Assembly (NCBI RefSeq): GCF_003003255.1
Contig: NZ_PVTD01000003.1
Location: 248,001 to 312,000, forward strand
Reading direction: 5' to 3'
Source of the DNA: Aliiruegeria haliotis
GTDB taxonomy: Bacteria > Pseudomonadota > Alphaproteobacteria > Rhodobacterales > Rhodobacteraceae
Length of the DNA: 64,000 bases
Positions within the stretch are counted from its first letter, which is position 1, and the number at the start of each line of letters is the position of its first letter. Made by a program: the position numbers and the translations under genes. Positions 1-7,596 of the stretch are shown here, piece by piece. Below the pieces are notes generated by a model. The model ran no database searches, was not told where the DNA came from, and saw only the letters and a program-made list of their open reading frames with translations.

Positions 1-1
1 C

Positions 2-172
2 CTCGCCTCATCACACATGGTGACTGGCGGACAGGCGCTGGTGGACGAAACCCGGCATATCGTCGAGGCTTTCTCGAAGGGCCCGCATATCTTCAACCTC
101 GGCCACGGCATCACACCGGATGCCGACCCGGACAACGTTTCGCTCATGATTGAAACCGTGAGGGGCGGTTGA
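2..172 (+). CDS. hemE: Uroporphyrinogen decarboxylase, C-terminal fragment
   Basis: The window opens inside this gene; only the last 56 codons and the stop are present. The reading frame starting at base 2 ends in a tail containing [19 protein letters not shown], which is the characteristic C-terminus of HemE. The enzyme removes four carboxyl groups from uroporphyrinogen III to give coproporphyrinogen III in the cytoplasm, the step just before HemF and HemN, which are both encoded in this window. The 5' part lies outside the window, so its start and operon are unknown. Confidence 0.9.
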   Translation, partial: LASSHMVTGGQALVDETRHIVEAFSKGPHIFNLGHGITPDADPDNVSLMIETVRGG

Positions 173-400
173 GCCGCGTCCTGTTGCCCCCCGATCAGGT
201 CAGAGCCACGTCCGCCCCACTCCCGACCGGCCATTGGTGTAGCGGACTTTTTCGACGTGGCCTTGGCATACCAGTTCGGTGACTGCATGCCCGCGGGAAT
301 GGGCGTATCCGGAGTACGGGAACAGGGTTGAGGTCAGCCCCGCAGAGTAGCCCCTGCCCCGACAGCTTGACGCCAACGGCACGACAGCCACACTGCCCCG

Positions 401-1009
401 ATGACATTCGCCGCTCTGACCGTACTGCTGACCATCCTCGCGACCGCGACCATGGCCGCCTCTGCCGCAATTCAGGCCGTACGGCATGAGTTCGACGCCT
501 TCGGGGCGACGGTCCTTGCGATGACCACAGCGCTCGGCGGCGGCACTGTGCGCGACCTGTTGATCGGGCGCACACCGGTCTTCTGGATCACCGATCTCAC
601 CTATATCGCGACGACCATCCCGACCGCGCTCGGAACCTACTGGCTGGCCACCCGCATGGCATCTGGCAATGGCCGACGCGAACGCCTGCTCCTTCGTTTC
701 GACGCTATCGGGCTCGCTCTCTTCACACTTGTCGGGATTGGTGTCGCGAACCAGGCGGCCACTACGCCGGTTATCGCAGTGATCATCGGCTGCATTACGG
801 GAACCGTCGGAGGGATGATCCGCGACATGCTCTGCAACGAAACGCCGACCATCCTGCGGCGGGACCTCTACGCCACGATTTCCCTTGCCGGTGGCGCGCT
901 CTATCTCGGACTGGCGACCATTGCGCCGGACCCGGTCGCGATCGGTGTCAGTTTCGCGGCAATGCTGGCCACCCGCCTTCTTGTGATCGAACGCAACTCA
1001 CCTACCTGA
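401..1009 (+). CDS. UPF0126 / TRIC-like trimeric membrane protein
   Basis: This 202-residue, very hydrophobic protein has about six to seven membrane segments. It carries the duplicated glycine-rich signature of the UPF0126 (YadS/YicG) family: GGGTVRD at residues 46-52 and GGMIRD at 137-142, each followed by a short loop and a new helix. The family is related to TRIC cation channels, and some members have been linked to small-molecule transport, but the substrate here cannot be read from the sequence. No clear ribosome binding site precedes the ATG at 401, yet the length matches the family. The roughly 230 bases between hemE and this gene show nothing recognisable. Confidence 0.8.
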   Translation: MTFAALTVLLTILATATMAASAAIQAVRHEFDAFGATVLAMTTALGGGTVRDLLIGRTPVFWITDLTYIATTIPTALGTYWLATRMASGNGRRERLLLRFDAIGLALFTLVGIGVANQAATTPVIAVIIGCITGTVGGMIRDMLCNETPTILRRDLYATISLAGGALYLGLATIAPDPVAIGVSFAAMLATRLLVIERNSPT

Positions 1010-1149
1010 GGTGAGGGGATGTCGCATCCGGTGCGCGCAGTTGGCCCGCGACGGGTTCAGCCGTCGTCCACCCCACAGTAGCACCTGGCCTCCGATTGCC
1101 GGACTCCGTGCTCAAGGTTTGGGTGTTGATCGACGGCCTCAGCCCACGT

Positions 1150-2040
1150 TCAGGGCCACTTCGCCTCCGGCGGCAGCGACATCAACACCGCGTTCGCATC
1201 GTGTCCGGTGGCCAGCCCGAACTTCGTGCCGCGGTCGTAGACAAGGTTGTACTCGGCATAAAGCCCGCGATGGATCAGTTGGGTTTCCTTGTCGTCCGGT
1301 GTCCATGGTGTGGCACGGCGACGCTCGGTCACTGGCACGAATGCCGGCAGAAATGCCTCACCAACCGAGCGTGTGAAGGCAAAATCCGCATCCCACGCGC
1401 CGGTGTTGAGATCGTCATAGAAGATCCCGCCGACGCCCCGCGCCCTGCCCCGGTGCGGGACAAAGAAGTATTCATCCGCCCATGCCTTGAACCGGTCGTA
1501 ATAGTCGGCGCCATGTGCGTCACAGGCCGCCTTCATCTGGGCATGGAAATCAGCCGTGTCCTCGGCGTACTCGATGCAGGGATTGAGGTCGGCGCCACCG
1601 CCGAACCACCATGCATGCGGGGTCCAGAACATCCGGGTATTCATGTGAACCGCCGGCGTATGCGGGTTCTGCATATGCGCCACGAGGCTGATCCCGGACG
1701 CCCAGAATGTCGGGTCGTCGTCCATTCCCGGCACGCCCCGTGCGGCCATCGCCTTCTGTGCGGCGGCACCCAACGTTCCATGTACGGTGGAGACGTTGAC
1801 GCCGACCTTTTCGAACACCCTTCCCCCGCGCATCACACTCATCAGGCCGCCGCCGGCATCGCTGCCGTCATCGGAGGCCCGCTTTGTTTCCCGCACCTCG
1901 AACCGGCCGGCCGGGGCGGCGGCAAACGGGCCCTCTGACTGTGAGTCCTCCAGGTCCTCGAACGCGGCAACGATCCGGTCGCGCAACTCCCTGAACCAAC
2001 CGGAGGCACGGGCTTTGCGGTCATCGAAGGGCTCGGTCAT
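1150..2040 (-). CDS. hemF: Oxygen-dependent coproporphyrinogen-III oxidase
   Basis: HemF oxidatively decarboxylates coproporphyrinogen III to protoporphyrinogen IX using O2, in the cytoplasm. The 296-residue length is normal and the family core is easy to recognise: FEKVGVNVSTVHG, then SLVAHMQNPHTPAVHMNTR, then WFGGGADLNPC, and FFVPHRGRARGVGGIFYDD near the middle. The start at 2040 follows a GAGGAG ribosome binding site. It does not share an operon with hemE. The window also encodes the oxygen-independent enzyme HemN beside fnrL, so the cell can make haem with or without oxygen. No FNR box was seen upstream. Confidence 0.95.
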   Translation of the reverse strand: MTEPFDDRKARASGWFRELRDRIVAAFEDLEDSQSEGPFAAAPAGRFEVRETKRASDDGSDAGGGLMSVMRGGRVFEKVGVNVSTVHGTLGAAAQKAMAARGVPGMDDDPTFWASGISLVAHMQNPHTPAVHMNTRMFWTPHAWWFGGGADLNPCIEYAEDTADFHAQMKAACDAHGADYYDRFKAWADEYFFVPHRGRARGVGGIFYDDLNTGAWDADFAFTRSVGEAFLPAFVPVTERRRATPWTPDDKETQLIHRGLYAEYNLVYDRGTKFGLATGHDANAVLMSLPPEAKWP

Positions 2041-2144
2041 GGCAAATCTCCTCGCTGGAACCCCTGCGCTAGCAGGTTTGATCCCACCAAGCCACCCCCA
2101 TGGAAAGGCTGCAAAATCCTCCGGTTCGATATAGGCTCACAGGC

Positions 2145-2546
2145 ATGACACGACTGATTCTCCTACTCGCCCTGCCTGTTGCACTGGTTGCCTGCACGAC
2201 CCCGCGAGAGACTTGTCTGAAATCCGCGACGAAGGATCTCGCTGTAATCGACCGGTTGATCATCGAAACGCAGGGGAACCTGCAGCGTGGCTACGGGGTG
2301 ACGCGAGAGCCCTATACCGCAAGCCGGGTCGACGTCTGCGTTGGCAGCGGACGGTATCGCTACGGGTCACCGGGGCTTGCCTGGAACTACTGCTCCCGCC
2401 CGGAGACCCGCTACCGCGACAAGCCGGTGGCAATCGACAGGACGGCGGAGAAACGCAAGCTTGCGGAGTTGAAGCAAACCCGCGCGAAGTTGGTCAAGGA
2501 GACCAACCAACGCATCGGGCAATGCGACCTGCGCTACCCGAACTGA
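2145..2546 (+). CDS. Small putative lipoprotein
   Basis: This 133-residue protein begins with a short basic, hydrophobic leader ending in the lipobox LVAC, so Cys17 is the likely lipidation site. The internal ATG at 2145 gives this clean leader and is preferred over an in-frame upstream start at 2100. The mature part contains several cysteines, a Tyr/Arg-rich middle and a charged, probably helical, Lys/Arg/Glu-rich segment near the C-terminus. I do not recognise a named family. It diverges from hemF and converges on the SDR gene downstream. Confidence 0.65.
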   Translation: MTRLILLLALPVALVACTTPRETCLKSATKDLAVIDRLIIETQGNLQRGYGVTREPYTASRVDVCVGSGRYRYGSPGLAWNYCSRPETRYRDKPVAIDRTAEKRKLAELKQTRAKLVKETNQRIGQCDLRYPN

Positions 2547-2560
2547 CGTGCCACCCGGCC

Positions 2561-3379
2561 TCAGTGGGCCGGCGCGGTCACCGGGTCGAGCAGCGTACGC
2601 CCGCCATCGACCGTCAGGATCTGACCGGTCATGAAAGCCGCAGCGTCAGAGGCGAGGAATTGCGCCGCCTCCGCGACCTCGCCGGGTTTCGCAATCCGCT
2701 TCATCGGGGTGTGGTCCCGGATCTCCGCCCGGAAATCCGCGTTTTCCTTCAACGCACCCTTGAGGCTGGACGACAGGACAGAGCCGAACGACACGCCGTT
2801 CACCCGGATGCGATGCGGCGCGAGGCTGACAGCCAGCGACCGGGTCATCTGGTCCAGCGCGGCGGTCGACACCGAGTAGCCCAGCAATTGCGGGTGAGTC
2901 CTGCGTGCCGCGATCGAGGACAGGTTGATGATCGAACCGATGGCGGGCGAATCCGAATCCCCCTCCTTTTCGGCCTGCTTGATCATGCGTTTACCCACCG
3001 ATTGGCTGAGGCGCAGCGCTGTCATCAGGTTCTGCTGCAACAACACTTCCACGGCGTCGTCCTCTGGATCCAGCGGGTCGGACGGGAGCATCTGCCGGCA
3101 GGCATTGACGAGGATATCCACCCGTTCGAAGGCGTCGAGTGTCGCGGACAGGAGGTTGGCAATGGTGAGCTTCTCACGCAGATCACCGGCAAAGGCCCGG
3201 GCATTGCCCGCGTCGCCGTCGCCCTTCGCCTCTCCCAACTCGTCGCACAGGCGGGATTCGTCAATGTCGGCGAACATGACGTTCGCGCCCTGGTCAACAA
3301 AATGGCGGGCAATGGCGAGCCCGACGCCGTTGGCGGCGCCGGTCACGATGGCGGTCTTTCCAGCGATCGAAAATGTCAT
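2561..3379 (-). CDS. SDR-family protein with altered catalytic motifs
   Basis: A 272-residue short-chain dehydrogenase/reductase fold protein. The nucleotide-binding glycine motif TGAANGVG is at residues 13-20 and the catalytic serine region NLSSIAARR around 152-160. The catalytic tyrosine is Tyr168, but the lysine expected four residues later is Thr172 (codon at 2864-2866), and the usual NNAG motif reads VNACR near residues 91-95. The C-terminal end GQILTVDGGRTL is typical of classical SDRs. By homology it would be called an NAD(P)-dependent oxidoreductase, but loss of the YxxxK lysine makes normal catalysis doubtful. Its substrate is unknown. Confidence 0.85.
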   Translation of the reverse strand: MTFSIAGKTAIVTGAANGVGLAIARHFVDQGANVMFADIDESRLCDELGEAKGDGDAGNARAFAGDLREKLTIANLLSATLDAFERVDILVNACRQMLPSDPLDPEDDAVEVLLQQNLMTALRLSQSVGKRMIKQAEKEGDSDSPAIGSIINLSSIAARRTHPQLLGYSVSTAALDQMTRSLAVSLAPHRIRVNGVSFGSVLSSSLKGALKENADFRAEIRDHTPMKRIAKPGEVAEAAQFLASDAAAFMTGQILTVDGGRTLLDPVTAPAH

Positions 3380-3433
3380 GGGATTACCGGTAGGTCTCTG
3401 CCTGTTCTGGGATGACGGGGATAGTAGTCGAAT

Positions 3434-4441
3434 TCAGCGGCGGGTGCGCGTGACGGATTGCCCTTTGGGCCGACGCGCCGCGTAGAGCTTGAAACCCGGC
3501 GAGCCTTGCAGTTCGCGCAGCTCGCGAAAAGCCTCCTTCAGAGGCGCTTCGTATGGCAGGTGCCGGTTGGCCACGAGCCAGAGCGTGCCATGCGATGCAA
3601 GCACGCGCGCTGCGGTTGCGATGAAGGCGGCTCCCAGCGCCGGCTCGGCGGCGCGTCCGGTGTGGAACGGTGGGTTCATGACGACGTGGTCGAAGCCCTG
3701 CGCACTCGACCAGGTGGTCGCATCTTCCCACAGGAATCGTGCGCGGTCGTCCTCGCCTATGTTGCGACGTGCAGCCTCCGAAGCGGCGTGCTCGGCCTCG
3801 ACGAGCACACATTCGGTCACGCCCTTGCGTTCCAGAACATGAAAGGCGAGATATCCCCACCCGGCCCCCAGGTCGCATACCCGCCCGGGCAGTTTGTCCG
3901 GCAATGCCCCGGCCAAGGCAACCGACGCCGGATCCGGACCGTCGGCCGAGAACATGCCCGGTGCCGTGACCCAACCGTTTTCCAGTTGCGTCAATGGAGG
4001 AAGATCCCAGTCCGCGAAGATGCCCGGCGTCGCCTGAACCTGAAATACCTTGCCGTGCGCTTTCGAGTAGGGCGCGGAAACCTCCGCGCGTTTCTTTGCG
4101 TCACGCAGGATGGAATCGACCCCGTCGGTCTTGTTGCCGTCGACAATAACCGGCCCACCATGTGCAGTCGCCCGTGCAAGCAATGCCCGCGCTTCTGCCT
4201 TGGCCCGCGGAAGGATCACCACCGCTGCGGCAAAGTCCTCGGGGATCGCGGTCGATACCGAATACCCACGCTGTTCCCAACTGTCATATGCCGCTCGATT
4301 CCCCTGCACGACATCCACGCGCTCACGCGGCAGCCCCGAAAGGTCGCTGTCCGCGCGCGGGCGCAGCACGGCAATCCGCCCCGTCTGCGGCAGGTGTACG
4401 GATTGGTTGCGGAGGGCGAGGGTCAGGCGGCTATCGGACAT
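3434..4441 (-). CDS. RsmC-like class I SAM-dependent methyltransferase
   Basis: A 335-residue methyltransferase of the RsmC/RlmG type. It has a degenerate N-terminal half and a C-terminal catalytic Rossmann domain with the SAM motif DLGAGWG at residues 190-196 and the nucleic-acid amino-methyltransferase motif NPPFH at 256-260. In other bacteria RsmC methylates N2 of G1207 in 16S rRNA; this is the most likely role here but cannot be proven from sequence. It lies just upstream of the SDR gene on the same strand, about 54 bases apart, so the two could be cotranscribed. Confidence 0.85.
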   Translation of the reverse strand: MSDSRLTLALRNQSVHLPQTGRIAVLRPRADSDLSGLPRERVDVVQGNRAAYDSWEQRGYSVSTAIPEDFAAAVVILPRAKAEARALLARATAHGGPVIVDGNKTDGVDSILRDAKKRAEVSAPYSKAHGKVFQVQATPGIFADWDLPPLTQLENGWVTAPGMFSADGPDPASVALAGALPDKLPGRVCDLGAGWGYLAFHVLERKGVTECVLVEAEHAASEAARRNIGEDDRARFLWEDATTWSSAQGFDHVVMNPPFHTGRAAEPALGAAFIATAARVLASHGTLWLVANRHLPYEAPLKEAFRELRELQGSPGFKLYAARRPKGQSVTRTRR

Positions 4442-4567
4442 GGGGCGGGGGTGTAGCGGTTTGGGCCGATGGGGTCACGCGGAAACTCACCTTCGCTTCT
4501 CAGGCAGAATTCGAACACGCCCAAGGCGCCGGTCTCCTCCGGCGCAGAGTGGAGCGGCGACCAGGCG

Positions 4568-4891
4568 CTACTCCTTCTCCATCGTGCATTGCAGAGGGTG
4601 TTGATGACGCCGCGCAAAATCCATGACCTGCGCCACCTTTGTTTCGGCCACTTCGTGACTGAAGACACCGACAACAGCGACGCCCTTCTTGTGGACGACG
4701 AGCATGATTTCGAATGCCTGCGCGTGGGTCAGCCCGAAGAAACGTTCCAGAATGTGAACGACAAACTCCATCGGTGTGTAGTCGTCGTTCAGCAACAACA
4801 CCTTGTAAAGCGGCGGGCGCTGCGTTCGCGTGCGCGTCTTGACCGCCAGGCCGGCATCGCCGTCGGTCTGGTCGTCGTCCTTGTCGGACAT
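4568..4891 (-). CDS. clpS: ATP-dependent Clp protease adaptor ClpS
   Basis: A 107-residue ClpS adaptor, which delivers N-degron substrates to the ClpA unfoldase of ClpAP. The conserved core [16 protein letters not shown] contains the NDD/TPMEFV segment that contacts ClpA and the substrate N-terminus, followed by [19 protein letters not shown]. The N-terminal ~25 residues are acidic and flexible, as usual. The ATG at 4891 is preferred over an in-frame TTG at 4915. It is a single gene diverging from the HAD hydrolase. Confidence 0.92.
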   Translation of the reverse strand: MSDKDDDQTDGDAGLAVKTRTRTQRPPLYKVLLLNDDYTPMEFVVHILERFFGLTHAQAFEIMLVVHKKGVAVVGVFSHEVAETKVAQVMDFARRHQHPLQCTMEKE

Positions 4892-5024
4892 CACGAGGTG
4901 TTGGAAGCGGGTCAATGTACCAGTCGCTCCGGGGTCGATTGGGATTTGCGGCGTTGAGACGGTTTATATAGGTGGAGGACGGCCTCTGAAAAGGGGCCAG
5001 TCCCATGCAACACCGTGACGGCCA

Positions 5025-5723
5025 ATGAAACTGACGACAATTGCTTTCGATGCCGATGACACGCTCTGGCACAACGAGCGGTTCTTCACGCTGACACAGG
5101 ACCGATTCGCCGACCTCCTGAGCGCCTACACCGAGCGGGATCACCTGGATGAGCGGCTACTGTCAGCCGAGAAACGGAATATCGGGCACTATGGGTACGG
5201 CATAAAGGGATTCGTTTTGTCGATGGTCGAGACCGCCATCGAGGTCACCGAGGAGAAGGTTCCAGCCCACGTGATCCGGGAGATCCTGGACATGGGGCGC
5301 GACATGCTGCGCCATCCGATCGAATTGCTCCCCCATGCCCGAGACGCCGTCGTGGCCATGGCCAAGTCGCATCACCGCGTGGTTCTTGTCACCAAGGGCG
5401 ACCTGCTCGATCAGGAGCGCAAGCTCTCGGAATCATCGCTCCGGGACCATTTCGACGCTGTTGAGATCGTTTCGGAGAAGACGCCGGATATCTACCGCCG
5501 CATCTTCGCCGAACATGGCGACGGGTCGGAACGCTCGATGATGGTCGGCAACTCCATGAAGTCGGACGTGTTGCCCGCCATTGAGGCCGGCGCCTGGGGT
5601 GTGCATGTCCCCTTTGACCTCGCCTGGGCGCTCGAACACGCCGAAGCTCCGGAAGGACATGACCGGTTCCGGGTCCTCGACAACCTCGGCCAGCTTGCAG
5701 AACTGGTTGGCGAGATCGGCTGA
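5025..5723 (+). CDS. HAD-superfamily hydrolase
   Basis: A 232-residue haloacid dehalogenase-type phosphohydrolase. Motif I is DADDT at residues 9-13 (nucleophile Asp9, acid/base Asp11). Motif II falls in the VVLVTKGD segment, and the C-terminal motif IV region reads MVGNSMKSDV, where aspartate would bind Mg2+. An alpha-helical cap lies between motifs I and II. Such proteins dephosphorylate small metabolites or act as phosphoglycolate-type phosphatases, but the substrate cannot be inferred. The gene is divergent from clpS. Confidence 0.85.
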   Translation: MKLTTIAFDADDTLWHNERFFTLTQDRFADLLSAYTERDHLDERLLSAEKRNIGHYGYGIKGFVLSMVETAIEVTEEKVPAHVIREILDMGRDMLRHPIELLPHARDAVVAMAKSHHRVVLVTKGDLLDQERKLSESSLRDHFDAVEIVSEKTPDIYRRIFAEHGDGSERSMMVGNSMKSDVLPAIEAGAWGVHVPFDLAWALEHAEAPEGHDRFRVLDNLGQLAELVGEIG

Positions 5724-5902
5724 ATGTTGTGGCACCGAGGGGGCACGCCCCCGAGATGTTGCGCTGTTGCGTGAATGTCACCGCAAAGTTGCTTGAAATC
5801 GAACACTTTTCCGAAATCGATCAGCGTGCTAGGCTGATTCCCAAACACAATAACCTGACCCTGAAAACAGGGCGGGACGAGGCAGATAGAGGCATCATCG
5901 CG

Positions 5903-7372
5903 ATGACGACGAGCATTCGGGGGCGCAATGCGCTCGCACTATCCGTATTTCTGTTGCTGTTTTTTGGCATCCTGTTCGGGACCAGCCTGCGCGCAAGCGC
6001 TGCGCAGTACGCGGCCATGGTCATGGACGCCCGCACGGGGGAGGTGCTGCATTCCCGCAATGCCGACACCCGACTGCACCCCGCGTCGCTGACCAAGATG
6101 ATGACCCTGTACGTGGCGTTCGAAGCCGTGCGAAAGGGTGAGATCGGGCTCGATACCAAGGTGCGCATTTCGAAGAAGGCCGCAAACGAGGTGCCGTCCA
6201 AACTCGGCCTCAGGGCTGGGCAGACCATCGAGTTCCGCTACCTGATCCGCGCTGCGTCGGTGAAATCCGCCAACGATGCCGCCACCGCAATCGGAGAAGC
6301 GGTTTCCGGCAGTGAGGCGAAGTTTGCCCGCCGGATGAACCGCACGGCCAAGGCGATCGGCATGACCCGGACGACGTTCAAGAACGCCCATGGACTGACG
6401 GAATCGGGCCATCTTTCGACGGCCCGCGACATGACGATCCTCGGCCGGCGGCTGTTCTATGACTATCCCGAGTACTACAATCTGTTTTCGCGACGCTCGA
6501 CCGACGCCAAGATCCGCACCGTCGCCAACACAAACCGCAAGTTTCTGGCCGCCTACAAGGGTGCCGACGGGATCAAGACCGGCTACACCCGCGCGGCAGG
6601 CTCCAACCTGGTGGCCTCCGCGGAGCGCGGAAACGTCCGCATCATCACGACGGTCTTCGGGGCCTCCTCCTCCGCAGCCCGCAACAAGCGCGTGGCCGAG
6701 TTGATGGACATGGGCTTTGATCGCGCGCCACGGCACGCAGCCGTCAAAAAGCCCGCCGCGCCGCGCTATGCCGAGGTGGGATCAAGCGCGAAGACCATCC
6801 GGGTTTCCAGTGCCGTCAAGAACTCCCTCCGGCCGTTGCGCCGCCCCGGCGTCCCGGGTTCGGCGGCAACTCCTGTCGGTGCGGTGCAGACCGCAGCCAT
6901 GCAGAGCGGGATCGAGGCCGCTATTGCAATTGCCGCTGGCACCGTCACCCCGGTCAAGGCCGCAGTCAGAACCGGTCACAGCAACTTGGACGTCGCAACC
7001 AGCCCGGCCGGCATTGCCAACAGCCCGGCGCCAAAGGCGCGCCCACGCAAGTTGGATTTTGCTGCAGCCAGGCCCCAAACCCAGCCCGCCGCCGAACGTG
7101 TGGTCGTCTCGCGCGTGTCGACCTCGGGGGGCAGCCGTTGGGGCATCAACATCGGGCGCTACACGTCGCGCTTCAAGGCAGAGCGTGTGTTGCTGAAGAC
7201 CGCACTCGCCGAAATGGCCACGCTTGACGGCGCCTTGCGCAAGGTGTCCCAGAAGAAGGGTGGTTTCGAAGCCAACTTCCTCGGCCTCAGCGAGGATCAG
7301 GCAGCACTCGCCTGCCGCCGCCTTGAGGCACGCGGCACGGAGTGTACCCCGATCAGCCCGACAGGGTCCTGA
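5903..7372 (+). CDS. D-alanyl-D-alanine carboxypeptidase with C-terminal SPOR domain
   Basis: A 489-residue penicillin-binding D,D-carboxypeptidase (peptidase S11, DacA/DacC type) that trims the terminal D-Ala of peptidoglycan pentapeptides in the periplasm. The chosen ATG gives a signal peptide of about 34 residues ending ASA. Catalytic motifs are SLTK at residues 62-65 (nucleophile Ser62), SAN at 122-124 and KTG at 225-227. A Pro/Ala-rich linker of about 100 residues leads to a C-terminal SPOR-like domain (about 405-485) that would bind denuded septal glycan, suggesting action at the division site. It is convergent with ccoS. Confidence 0.9.
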   Translation: MTTSIRGRNALALSVFLLLFFGILFGTSLRASAAQYAAMVMDARTGEVLHSRNADTRLHPASLTKMMTLYVAFEAVRKGEIGLDTKVRISKKAANEVPSKLGLRAGQTIEFRYLIRAASVKSANDAATAIGEAVSGSEAKFARRMNRTAKAIGMTRTTFKNAHGLTESGHLSTARDMTILGRRLFYDYPEYYNLFSRRSTDAKIRTVANTNRKFLAAYKGADGIKTGYTRAAGSNLVASAERGNVRIITTVFGASSSAARNKRVAELMDMGFDRAPRHAAVKKPAAPRYAEVGSSAKTIRVSSAVKNSLRPLRRPGVPGSAATPVGAVQTAAMQSGIEAAIAIAAGTVTPVKAAVRTGHSNLDVATSPAGIANSPAPKARPRKLDFAAARPQTQPAAERVVVSRVSTSGGSRWGINIGRYTSRFKAERVLLKTALAEMATLDGALRKVSQKKGGFEANFLGLSEDQAALACRRLEARGTECTPISPTGS

Positions 7373-7384
7373 TGCATCGCCCCG

Positions 7385-7415
7385 GGTTGCGGTTGGCTAC
7401 GCCTGACCGCAATCC
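7385..7415. terminator. Possible bidirectional hairpin between convergent genes
   Basis: A stem of about 9-10 bp with one mismatch (left arm near 7385-7393, right arm 7406-7415, 12-base loop) lies between the convergent carboxypeptidase and ccoS genes. There is no clear T-tract on either side, so it is only a candidate terminator. Confidence 0.3.
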
Positions 7416-7433
7416 GACGCTTCCCCTGCCGGT

Positions 7434-7592
7434 CTACTCCTTCGGGTGGTCGTCGTACTCGTCTGAAAGGATCCTGTGGCTGTCGCCGTCGGGATCGTCA
7501 TACTGATCCGACTTGATCGTCCAGAAGAATGCAGCAAGCCCGATGCCGCCAAGAAACAGCGAAATCGGGATCAGGAACGACAGCACCTCCAT
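7434..7592 (-). CDS. ccoS: cbb3-type cytochrome oxidase assembly protein CcoS
   Basis: A 52-residue protein starting MEVLSFLIPISLFLGGIGL, with one membrane helix followed by the short conserved motif FFWTIKSDQYDDPDG and an acidic tail. This is the usual CcoS pattern. CcoS is needed for insertion of cofactors (haem b and Cu) into CcoN during cbb3 assembly. It starts only four bases after the ccoI stop and is the last gene of ccoGHIS. Confidence 0.9.
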   Translation of the reverse strand: MEVLSFLIPISLFLGGIGLAAFFWTIKSDQYDDPDGDSHRILSDEYDDHPKE

Positions 7593-7596
7593 TCGC

